Assembly (NCBI GenBank): GCA_023248955.1
Contig: JAHFDP010000003.1
Span: forward strand, 1-64,000
Source of the DNA: Deltaproteobacteria bacterium
GTDB lineage: Bacteria; Myxococcota; Myxococcia; Myxococcales; JAHFDP01
Direction: 5' to 3'
Length of the DNA stretch: 64,000 nucleotides
The number at the start of each line of letters is the position of its first letter. Position 1 is the stretch's first letter. A program made the position numbers and the translations under genes. The notes under the pieces were generated by a model. The model was given only the letters and a program-made list of their open reading frames with translations. It was not told the DNA's origin and did not search any database. Below are positions 38,895-46,019 of the stretch, one piece after another.

Positions 38895-39000
38895 ACAAAA
38901 TGGTTGGACTCGTCTCCCGCTGTGGCTCTACGCGCCTTGGCGAATTCCAAGTCGCGCAACCCACGTTACGCGTGAACTTCGGGTCCAACCATTTTGTCTA
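38892..39000. repeat. 18-bp perfect inverted repeat with 73-bp loop
   Basis: TAGACAAAATGGTTGGAC (38892-38909) and its exact reverse complement (38983-39000) fill the gap between two convergent stops. The inner 73 bp include a smaller palindrome (CTTGGCGAATTCCAAG). It could be a bidirectional transcription stop or a small transposon derivative with terminal inverted repeats starting TA. Confidence 0.8.
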
Positions 39001-39003
39001 ACG

Positions 39004-40023
39004 CTACGGCTCGCGCAAGCCACGTTGCACCATGAACGCAACGGCGGGCACCATGCGAACGGTTTCCACGCGCGTGCGCCGATGCGCGCGGGACCAGACG
39101 CGGACGACTTCGTCCACGAATCCCTGGCCCACGGCCTCGACGTTCTTGAAGTCTAGCGTCACGTGTTGAAATTTTTCGAGGCCATGCATCAAACGTTTTG
39201 CTTCCGAGCGAGAAACGAAACGCGTGCCGTATTCGAAGAGATGGACGCGGATCTTCGTCTTGCTGAATTCGAAATCGTCCGTGTAGGCGTCGAAAATTTC
39301 CTTCAGCGTTTTGCGCGGACGCAGTGCTACCTCAATCCGGGCGCGCGTTCCGGCGCGTGGCGGTGATGCGGCAACAGTTTGATCGTCGCGTACGTTGTCG
39401 ACTTTCCAGGTGAGTCCGTTGCTCTCGAGCTCGAAGGCATTGACGGCCTTCGAGGAGAAAAAAATTCCCTGACCCGTGTGCGCGTCGGGTTGTGTCGTTA
39501 CTTTTCCTTTGGTTAGCTGTTGGAGCGCGTCCAGGAGCGAGGCCAGACGAAAGGTTTTCCGCACGTTTTCGAAAGCACCAACCCCCCAATCGATGATTTC
39601 AAAGACGATCAGGTTGGGGTGTTCATCGAGCCGAATTTCGACTTTCTCGGATCCAGAATGATCGATGGCGTTGTTGAGCAGCTCGCTGAACGCAAACACC
39701 ACCGTCTCTCTCGCGGCGCGTGAAGCAGCGGCAAGGTTTGGAATTGTCGTCTCGAGTTGGCGGAAGACCATGTCTTCGGAGAGGCCTTCGCGTGTGTAGA
39801 CGTGGCGCTTCGCTTTGCGGGTTGGCGTCGTCGCGTTCGTGTAGCGGGTGGACGGCCCGCGGCCTTCAACGACGAGGACACCGCTGCCGACGAGCGCGCG
39901 AAGTTGCTTGTGCGCCGCTTGGCGTGTGGAGCGTGCGTGCCGAGCGACCTCTTGACTGGTTGTCGATTCACTTTCCAAGAGGAGCCCGAGGATTACTTCG
40001 CGGATGGGCTGCCTTTTTTTCAT
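39004..40023 (-). CDS. HTH + GHKL ATPase + DUF4325 (STAS-like) regulator
   Basis: 339 aa. Residues 1-65 are a winged-helix DNA-binding domain (SQEVARHARSTRQAAHKQLRALVGSGVL); about 85-230 a histidine-kinase-type ATPase with N box ELLNNAIDHS (114-123) and DWGVG (145-149) but no phosphoacceptor domain; about 255-335 the STAS-like DUF4325 (SRSEAKRLMHGLEKFQHVTL, then DFKNVEAVGQGFVDEVVRVW). The set recalls an anti-sigma-factor ATPase and STAS antagonist merged with a DNA-binding head. ATG 40023 is downstream of three phased repeats, likely its own operator. Confidence 0.85.
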   Translation of the reverse strand: MKKRQPIREVILGLLLESESTTSQEVARHARSTRQAAHKQLRALVGSGVLVVEGRGPSTRYTNATTPTRKAKRHVYTREGLSEDMVFRQLETTIPNLAAASRAARETVVFAFSELLNNAIDHSGSEKVEIRLDEHPNLIVFEIIDWGVGAFENVRKTFRLASLLDALQQLTKGKVTTQPDAHTGQGIFFSSKAVNAFELESNGLTWKVDNVRDDQTVAASPPRAGTRARIEVALRPRKTLKEIFDAYTDDFEFSKTKIRVHLFEYGTRFVSRSEAKRLMHGLEKFQHVTLDFKNVEAVGQGFVDEVVRVWSRAHRRTRVETVRMVPAVAFMVQRGLREP

Positions 40024-40030
40024 TCCTTTA

Positions 40031-40060
40031 TTGTAAACTAATCGTAAACTTATTGTAACC
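40031..40060. promoter_or_regulatory. Three 11-bp phased direct repeats (TTGTAAAC-like)
   Basis: TTGTAAAC (40031), TCGTAAAC (40042) and TTGTAACC (40053) are spaced by exactly 11 bp in an AT-rich patch 8 bp upstream of the DUF4325 gene, 66 bp from phoB. The one-turn phasing is what a repeated DNA-binding domain would read; autoregulation is the simplest idea. Confidence 0.6.
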
Positions 40061-40125
40061 CTTAGCGAAACAGGCCCGCGCGTTTGCGCCATTTGGGGTT
40101 GGCGGCTTCATGGTAATTTCCCTTC

Positions 40126-40824
40126 GTGAGCACCATCCTCGTCATCGAAGACGAAGCCGATCTCGCGCGGCTGCTTGACTACAACCTCCAGCAAGCGGGC
40201 TTGCGTGCCGTGCTCGCCAACACCGGCGCAGCAGGTCTCGCGCAAGCGGCGCGCGAAAAACCCGATCTGGTCATACTTGACATTATGTTGCCTGACACCT
40301 CCGGACTGGAGGTGTGCCGCGCGCTTCGCAGCCGCACGTTAACCAAGGACGTTCCGATTCTGATGCTCACCGCGAAGGGCGAGGAGATCGATCGCGTGCT
40401 CGGATTCGAATTGGGCGCCGACGACTATGTGGTGAAGCCCTTCAGCATGCGCGAGCTGGTGCTGCGCGTGCGGGCGCTGCTCGGGCGAAGCGTGCGCGCC
40501 ACGCCGGCCGCGGAAACCGGGCCGCTCAAACTTGGCTGCATCGAGGTCGATCGCACCGCGCACCGCGTGGTGATCGACGGCCGCGAAGTGACACTCACGG
40601 CGCTGGAATTTCGTCTGCTTACTACGCTCATGGAACGCGCCGGTCGCGTGCTCTCGCGCGATCAGCTCCTCGAAGACGTGTGGGACATCACCGCCGATGT
40701 GGAGACACGAACCGTCGACACGCACGTCAAGCGACTGCGCGAAAAGCTTGGGGCCGCGCGCGACTATTTGGAGACGTTGCGCGGCGTTGGCTACCGCATG
40801 CGCGATCCGGCGGGTTCCGCTTAA
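40126..40824 (+). CDS. phoB: PhoB-family response regulator
   Basis: 232 aa: receiver with phospho-acceptor Asp52 (LVILDIMLP), Thr and Lys (LTAKGEE, VVKPF), and an OmpR/PhoB winged helix (LTALEFRLLTTLMERAGRVL, VDTHVKRLREKLG). Placed at the head of a phosphate locus and coupled to phoR, so it most likely binds the Pho box upstream of the porin-pst operon. GTG 40126 start. Confidence 0.92.
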   Translation: MSTILVIEDEADLARLLDYNLQQAGLRAVLANTGAAGLAQAAREKPDLVILDIMLPDTSGLEVCRALRSRTLTKDVPILMLTAKGEEIDRVLGFELGADDYVVKPFSMRELVLRVRALLGRSVRATPAAETGPLKLGCIEVDRTAHRVVIDGREVTLTALEFRLLTTLMERAGRVLSRDQLLEDVWDITADVETRTVDTHVKRLREKLGAARDYLETLRGVGYRMRDPAGSA

Positions 40825-41906
40825 TGGGGTTTGTCTTTGGGCGCGTCGAAGCCGCGCGTGCCGCCGAGGCGCAGCGCGATTTGCAAGCGCGAGCCGATCG
40901 CTCGGAAGCGCGCGCGGCCGCCGTGGAAGCGCAGCTCGCAGGACTGCTCGATGCGCTTCCCGACGGCGTGGCCATGGTGACCATCACTGGTCATGTCACC
41001 CGCGCCAACGCGCGAATGGCCTCGCTCCTCGGCACCGCGCCGAAGGATCGTCTCTTCGTGGAGTTGGCGCGCGATCCCGCGTTGGCCGAGGCGATGGCCC
41101 GTGCGCTGAGCGGGAATGCCACGAGCCTCGAGCTCGATCTGCGCCATCGTTTGGTAGCCATGACGTTGGCGCCGTTGCCAGGGGCGGGTGCGGTTGTTTC
41201 AGCGCGTGATGTGACGGAGGTGCGGCGCATCGAAGCAGCGCGGCGCGATTTCGTCAGCAATGCTTCGCACGAGCTGCGCACGCCGGTGAGCGCCATCGCA
41301 GGTGCTGCTGAGACACTCTTGTCGGGCGCGCTGTCGGACACCGTCACGGCGCAGGGATTCGTGGAGATGATCGCGCGTCACGCCGAACGGCTGGCGCGTT
41401 TGACGGGCGATCTGCTCGATCTCTCGCGGCTGGAATCGGGCGCGGCGAACCTTGAGCGCGAGTCGCTCGACGCCGCGGCGCTGGCGCGGTCGGTGCTGGA
41501 GCTGGTTCGGCACCGCGCCGAATCGGGGGGGGTGGCGCTTGCGATCGAAGCACCAGCCGTCGTGGAGGTGAGCGCCGATCGCCGCCGCCTGGAGCAGGTT
41601 CTGGTGAACTTGCTTGATAACGCTATTAAATATACTCCCTCCAATGGACGTGTTAACGTTCGCGTGATTCGGTCGGGTGAGCGTGGCGCGCGGGTGGAAG
41701 TCGCCGACACCGGCCACGGCATCGAGCCGCACCAGTTGGAACGGATCTTCGAGCGCTTCTACCGCGTCGATTCCGGCCGCTCGCGTGACGCCGGTGGGAC
41801 GGGGCTTGGGTTGGCACTGGTCAAGCATCTGGTGCAAGCGCACGGTGGTGAGGTGGGCGCCGCGTCGTCGTCGGCGGGCTCGACGTTCTGGTTCACGGTT
41901 CCTTAA
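40824..41906 (+). CDS. phoR: PhoR-family histidine kinase lacking membrane segments
   Basis: 360 aa: short coiled coil (residues 8-40), PAS-like sensor (40-130), HisKA with His149 (SNASHELRTPVSAI) and a complete ATPase domain (NLLDNAIKYTP, DTGHGIEPHQLERIFERFYRV, GGTGLGLALVKHLV). Normal PhoR has N-terminal transmembrane helices; here none is evident, so it should be cytoplasmic or peripheral. The start overlaps phoB (TAATG). Confidence 0.9.
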   Translation: MGFVFGRVEAARAAEAQRDLQARADRSEARAAAVEAQLAGLLDALPDGVAMVTITGHVTRANARMASLLGTAPKDRLFVELARDPALAEAMARALSGNATSLELDLRHRLVAMTLAPLPGAGAVVSARDVTEVRRIEAARRDFVSNASHELRTPVSAIAGAAETLLSGALSDTVTAQGFVEMIARHAERLARLTGDLLDLSRLESGAANLERESLDAAALARSVLELVRHRAESGGVALAIEAPAVVEVSADRRRLEQVLVNLLDNAIKYTPSNGRVNVRVIRSGERGARVEVADTGHGIEPHQLERIFERFYRVDSGRSRDAGGTGLGLALVKHLVQAHGGEVGAASSSAGSTFWFTVP

Positions 41907-41934
41907 TCCTTACTTAAATCTGCGCCCGGCCTGA

Positions 41935-42105
41935 TGGGTAAAACCGCGCTGGCGATCGAGGTTCGTCCGTCGGCACGCGGCGGAGCTTGGGCGCGAAGCT
42001 CAATTGCGCGAGATGGTGCTGCGCGACTGGCTCCTGCGTCGCGATGACGGATATTTGCTGGCTCCTAAGCTTTCGGTGCAGCGGGTGTCGGATCCATCAG
42101 CTTGA
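41935..42105 (+). pseudogene. Open remnant frame, unknown protein
   Basis: After phoR an open stretch without a proper start encodes a protein-like sequence ending LRDWLLRRDDGYLLAPKLSV and nine more residues before TGA 42103. It looks like the C-terminal scrap of a gene, at the edge of the insert that separates phoR from the porin-pst operon. It may also be chance. Confidence 0.25.
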
Positions 42106-42106
42106 C

Positions 42107-42134
42107 GATATGTACATTTGTGCATACAATTAAA
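42107..42134 (+). promoter_or_regulatory. AT-rich operator of brnTA
   Basis: TATGTACATTTGTGCATACA is an imperfect palindrome (TGTACA/TGCATACA) just before the brnT start; BrnA is a ribbon-helix-helix repressor that usually binds such a site. Little room is left for a ribosome site, so brnT may be leaderless or poorly translated. Confidence 0.5.
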
Positions 42135-42135
42135 C

Positions 42136-42411
42136 GTGGAATTCGAATGGGATCAGAGGAAGGCGGAGACGAATCAAAGCAAGCACCGGGTTGATTTCGC
42201 GGATGCGGTTATGGTGCTTTCCGATGAGCACGCCCTGACGATTCTTGACGATCATGGTGATGAAGATCGGTTTGTCACGTTAGGTAGAGATTCTTTGGGG
42301 CGGCTTCTGGTCGTTGTTTATTGCTGGCGCGATGTGAACATCCGCCTCATTTCGGCGCGAAAAGCGACACCGCGTGAGCGGCACCGGTACGAGGAGAAAA
42401 ATGAAACGTGA
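42136..42411 (+). CDS. brnT: BrnT-family ribonuclease toxin
   Basis: 91 aa from GTG 42136. The order EFEWDQRKAETNQSKHRVDF, FVTLGRDSLGRLLVVVYCWR, IRLISARKATPRERHRYEE is diagnostic of BrnT (RelE-fold RNase); the Lys/His and Arg residues thought catalytic are present. The toxin gene comes first, as usual in brnTA, and overlaps brnA by 11 bp. Confidence 0.93.
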   Translation: MEFEWDQRKAETNQSKHRVDFADAVMVLSDEHALTILDDHGDEDRFVTLGRDSLGRLLVVVYCWRDVNIRLISARKATPRERHRYEEKNET

Positions 42412-42658
42412 ATATGACTTCGGCAAGGCCACGCGCGGCGCGGTCGTTCGGGGGCCGCGGGGAAAAACGCGGATTACCATTCGGCTGGATGATGACGTGC
42501 TCGACTGGTTTCGCGCCCAGGTGCATGCGATGGGCGGAGGGAACTATCAGACGCTTATGAATGCGGCGCTTGGTGAGTACATCGCGAATCGGAAACAGCC
42601 GATCGAGCGAATCCTTCGGCGCGTTCTCCGCGAGGAATTGCGGCGCATGGCCAGCTAG
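42401..42658 (+). CDS. brnA: BrnA-family antitoxin
   Basis: 85 aa. MKREYDFGKATRGAVVRGPR is the toxin-wrapping N-terminus and KTRITIRLDDDVLDWFRAQV the ribbon-helix-helix, ending in helices with NYQTLMNAALGEYI. Represses brnTA and neutralises BrnT. ATG 42401 lies within brnT. Confidence 0.93.
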   Translation: MKREYDFGKATRGAVVRGPRGKTRITIRLDDDVLDWFRAQVHAMGGGNYQTLMNAALGEYIANRKQPIERILRRVLREELRRMAS

Positions 42659-42671
42659 CCGCGCCCGACTT

Positions 42672-43451
42672 CTAGGACACAACGTGGTGCCAGAAAAAAT
42701 AGATGAGGCTCTCCGTTACAGGTAAAAGTAAAGCAAGCCCGAAGATGAGGCCAGCCTCCCAATATAAGACTTTGAATACCTTTGCTGCTTTGTTGCGAAG
42801 AGCGCCCCGCAGGATCCGAAAAAAATTCTCGTTGACGCGAGACAGGTCTGTTTCCCGAACGATGTCGATTGAAAACCGTACCGTGTCCGGGTCTAGCCCA
42901 AAAGTGTCGCCCGTACGACCAACCGCGTAGGCGCCAATCGCGCCAAGGCCGGCAGTGACAACCCACTTCCCTAAATTGAGCGTGATGTAGTTGACCGCTC
43001 CCGCTTTTCTTTCTTCGAACCAGCTGTCGGATGCGGGTCGATAATAAAGGCTTCGTAGGACACGTTGGGTAGCATCGTCGAGCGAAAAATCTCGAGCGGC
43101 TCCCCAATCTACTTTGTTGCTAAGCCATTCCTTAATGGTTGGGAGATCCGCGCGCACAAGCGGCACCATCGCCTCAGCAATCCATGTATCAGTGCGCGTT
43201 TCAGCGGCGAGAAGACCTCCGACGGCGCTCCCTCCGAGAACGAACACCGCCAACAAGTAGGGGTAGACGAGTTTTGCGAGCAGGTTCCAGGTTCGAGGCT
43301 TTCGCCTGAATACTTGATGTCGACGGAGAAGGACGAAGGCCGGCATAGACAAGCATAGCCCATAGAGTCCTCCCCTCAATGCTCCGCTCCCCAATACGGC
43401 AACGAGGCTCAATACGACATCCCATGCGGGACGAAGGTTCGCTGCGGTCAT
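42672..43451 (-). CDS. Membrane protein of unknown function, lower GC
   Basis: 259 aa with about five hydrophobic segments: near 10-40, 60-85 and, after a soluble middle (residues 90-150), two or three at the C-terminus. No family recognised. Base composition of the gene and its 5' flank is visibly lower in GC than its neighbours, suggesting recent transfer, together with brnTA. ATG 43451 is used; TTG 43469 is possible. The 158 bp upstream (to the M23 gene) hold nothing that I recognise. Confidence 0.65.
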   Translation of the reverse strand: MTAANLRPAWDVVLSLVAVLGSGALRGGLYGLCLSMPAFVLLRRHQVFRRKPRTWNLLAKLVYPYLLAVFVLGGSAVGGLLAAETRTDTWIAEAMVPLVRADLPTIKEWLSNKVDWGAARDFSLDDATQRVLRSLYYRPASDSWFEERKAGAVNYITLNLGKWVVTAGLGAIGAYAVGRTGDTFGLDPDTVRFSIDIVRETDLSRVNENFFRILRGALRNKAAKVFKVLYWEAGLIFGLALLLPVTESLIYFFWHHVVS

Positions 43452-43627
43452 GGGCAGGATAAAGCTCAAGTTAGGGATTCACACGCCTAGCAACTCTGTT
43501 GGACGTCACGCAATCTTACAGGGTCTTACTCAAGCTTATTTGCTTGAACACTTCGCCAGTCCGAGAGCCGACAAATCAGAACGGAGCCCAACACAGCTTC
43601 CTTTTGCGCCTTGTATGATTCGTCACC

Positions 43628-44485
43628 ATGTCCCATCACCGACTCCAATCAATCACGCTGATCGCGATGGCCATGGCTGCTTGCACCCATCCTGCTTCCA
43701 CGCCACAGTCGGAGCCAGATGCCGGAGACGATGGCTGGGGCGCGAGCGAGGATGGAGACGGTGGCGACTGGGGTCCCACGACGACGCCCTCGCCGTGGAA
43801 CTACATCGCCGGCGCCGACTATGGCATTCGCTGGGACGACAATGGCGAGGGGCCCTTTCGCACCGATCGTGGCGGCGGGCTTCACGGCGGCGTTGATTTT
43901 CTGATGCCGCGTGGCACGCCGCTCTACGCCCCTTGCGATGGCAAGTATCTCGCCGGATACGACGACAACGGCTACGGGAACTGGACGCAAATCGTCTGTC
44001 CCGTTCCCGATCAAATTTCGCGCAATGATATTTTTTTCGCGTCGATCCTCTTCGGCCACTTGGATTCGAGCGCAATACTTGGTCACGGCCAGGTCAAAAA
44101 GGGACAGCTCATTGGGATGTCGGGGAAGAGCGGTAATGCCGCGGCCGCCATGATTAATCCCCATCTCCATTTCGAAATCGTGATTCACGACACCGAACAG
44201 GAAGCATTGAACGAGCTTCATTTAAAGGGAGACGAGACGGGGACCGGGCGGATTGCGCAATTCTTCATCGATCTGCGAGAGACGTGCCTGACGCCGACGG
44301 GCCTGGCCTCCAATCGAAAAATCGATCTCGGAAACCGTGTCGATCCCTTTGTGCTCTTGGCCTGTCTGACCAGCGACAAGCCCTCCATTCGGCGGCCGGA
44401 TTTTCAGGACCATTGGTACAAATGGAGCTCGGAATACCAGGCCAAGACATTCGATGTGAATGTCGGTCAACAGTTCGGTCCGTAA
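43628..44485 (+). CDS. M23-family peptidase-like lipoprotein
   Basis: 285 aa. Lipobox MAMAAC (Cys19), an acidic Asp/Gly linker, then a LytM/M23 domain with His86 and Asp90 (HGGVD) and HLHF (179-182), i.e. complete zinc ligands. The Cys/Asp-rich insertions suggest an extracytoplasmic enzyme acting on peptidoglycan or peptides. It precedes the Pho box by 22 bp but is upstream of it, so is not obviously in the Pho regulon. Confidence 0.85.
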   Translation: MSHHRLQSITLIAMAMAACTHPASTPQSEPDAGDDGWGASEDGDGGDWGPTTTPSPWNYIAGADYGIRWDDNGEGPFRTDRGGGLHGGVDFLMPRGTPLYAPCDGKYLAGYDDNGYGNWTQIVCPVPDQISRNDIFFASILFGHLDSSAILGHGQVKKGQLIGMSGKSGNAAAAMINPHLHFEIVIHDTEQEALNELHLKGDETGTGRIAQFFIDLRETCLTPTGLASNRKIDLGNRVDPFVLLACLTSDKPSIRRPDFQDHWYKWSSEYQAKTFDVNVGQQFGP

Positions 44486-44506
44486 TTACACAAGTCCACT
44501 TTTCGC

Positions 44507-44524
44507 CTGTCACGACAATGTCAC
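44507..44524 (+). promoter_or_regulatory. Pho box
   Basis: CTGTCAC-GACA-ATGTCAC: two 7-bp PhoB half sites with the standard 4-bp spacer, matching consensus CTGTCAT-N4-CTGTCAT at most positions. It lies 106 bp before the porin gene and is the obvious PhoB target for the porin-pst operon. Confidence 0.8.
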
Positions 44525-44599
44525 TTGGGCGCCCCGAAGGTGCCATGTGACCAGTCTAACTTCTCGAATGCCTGGATCGGACCGGTTTCGCTCTGGGTG

Positions 44600-44613
44600 A
44601 AGTTTTAAAACTT
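44600..44613. promoter_or_regulatory. Perfect 14-bp palindrome before the porin gene
   Basis: AAGTTTTAAAACTT, between the promoter area and the GGAGAG ribosome site. It lies in the 5' leader, so could be an operator or an AT-rich translation enhancer. Role unknown. Confidence 0.35.
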
Positions 44614-44629
44614 TTCGTGGAGAGAAAAC

Positions 44630-45988
44630 ATGTCGCCAACAACCCGTAGCAGCCTTGCTCTGATTGCCGCCGTCAGCCTTGCGCCGCTGGCCGCGCGTGC
44701 CGATGAGCCCGCAGGAGCGTCCGCAGCGCCGGCGCCGGCCGCCGAGGAAAAGCCACTCGCAGGTTACGCAGGAAGCGAGCAGTTTTTCCTTCGTTCCGCC
44801 GACGACAACTTCGTCCTGATTCCCTCGGGCCGCATGCAGTTCGACGGTTTCTACTTCCCGACGCCGACCGCCACCACGCCCAAGAGCGATCTCTTCGTCA
44901 AGCGTGCACGCGCGGAAGTCGCCGGCACGTTCATGAAGAAATTCGACTTCATGCTCGCGGGTGATTTCGCCGGGAGCTCCCTGCCGGCCTACACCGACGA
45001 TTGGGTGAACGTCGCGCTCGACCCGCTCTTCAATATCCAGATCGGTCAGTACGACATTCCGTTTACGAATGAGAACCGCACCTCGGACAAGTACCTCGAT
45101 TTCCAGGAGCGTTCGATCGCGGTTCGCGCGCTCGGCATTCCCGAGAACAAGGGCCAGGGCATCATGGCCTGGGCGCTCGCGAAGGACAAAGCTTGGCACT
45201 ACAGCGTGATGGTGTTCGATGGCGACGGTCAGCAGACGCGCAACAAGGACAGTGCGTTTGACTGGGCGGGCCGCGCGTTCGTGCAACCGTTCAAGCTCAT
45301 GGGCTACGAGGGTCCCGGCGATCGTTTTCAGATCGGCGCGTCTGGTTACACGGGCTTTCACCACAAGACGGGTCTTGACGGCGCGAAGTGGAGCACCCAG
45401 GGCGGCTTCACTTTCTTGAACGCCAACGGATCGGTTACCGATTCCGCGAAGGCCAAGCACGCGGTGCAGCTTGCGGGTGAAGGCCGCGACGAGCGCCACG
45501 CCTTGGAAGTCTCCGTTCCGTTCGGAGATCTCGAGCTGCAGGCCGAGTTCGTCGGCGTCGAAAAAGACATCGCCGAAATTTCAGATGGCAAGGGTACCGG
45601 CAGCAACGGTCGCTACTCGGCGAAGGGGCTCTATGTCGAAGTCGGTTACTGGCTTTTCGGTGGCCGCGGCGTGATCGGTCCCAACGGTGTTCAAGCTCCC
45701 GCGCACTTGAATCTTTCCAAGGCCGCCCCGACTGAATGTGCACTCGAGGTGGTGGCCAAAGTGGAGAGCGCGCAGGCCGACATCAGCTTGAAGGGGTCTT
45801 CGTTGACCACCATCCCGGGCCACTACGAGGTCAACGCCTTTCAGATCGGCCTCAACTACTGGGCCACCAAGCACCTGCGCCTCTCGGGGGACTACGCGTT
45901 TTACAATTTCGGCGGACAGTCGACGACGCCCGACAAGGGTGTGACGCAAGAGAACGAACTGCTCTTCCGCGCCGCCGTAGCCTTGTAA
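44630..45988 (+). CDS. Phosphate-selective porin O/P family
   Basis: 452-aa outer-membrane beta-barrel with a signal peptide (cleavage after AARADE). Features of Porin_O_P: LIPSGRMQFDGFYF, KRARAEVAGTFMKKFDFMLAGDFAG, QIGQYDIPFTNENRTSDKYLDFQERS, and a C-terminal strand ending in a hydrophobic residue (FRAAVAL). As first gene after the Pho box it would admit phosphate under starvation for PstS. Confidence 0.9.
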   Translation: MSPTTRSSLALIAAVSLAPLAARADEPAGASAAPAPAAEEKPLAGYAGSEQFFLRSADDNFVLIPSGRMQFDGFYFPTPTATTPKSDLFVKRARAEVAGTFMKKFDFMLAGDFAGSSLPAYTDDWVNVALDPLFNIQIGQYDIPFTNENRTSDKYLDFQERSIAVRALGIPENKGQGIMAWALAKDKAWHYSVMVFDGDGQQTRNKDSAFDWAGRAFVQPFKLMGYEGPGDRFQIGASGYTGFHHKTGLDGAKWSTQGGFTFLNANGSVTDSAKAKHAVQLAGEGRDERHALEVSVPFGDLELQAEFVGVEKDIAEISDGKGTGSNGRYSAKGLYVEVGYWLFGGRGVIGPNGVQAPAHLNLSKAAPTECALEVVAKVESAQADISLKGSSLTTIPGHYEVNAFQIGLNYWATKHLRLSGDYAFYNFGGQSTTPDKGVTQENELLFRAAVAL

Positions 45989-46019
45989 TGCAACGTATTA
46001 CAACTCCATGGGATCCCAT

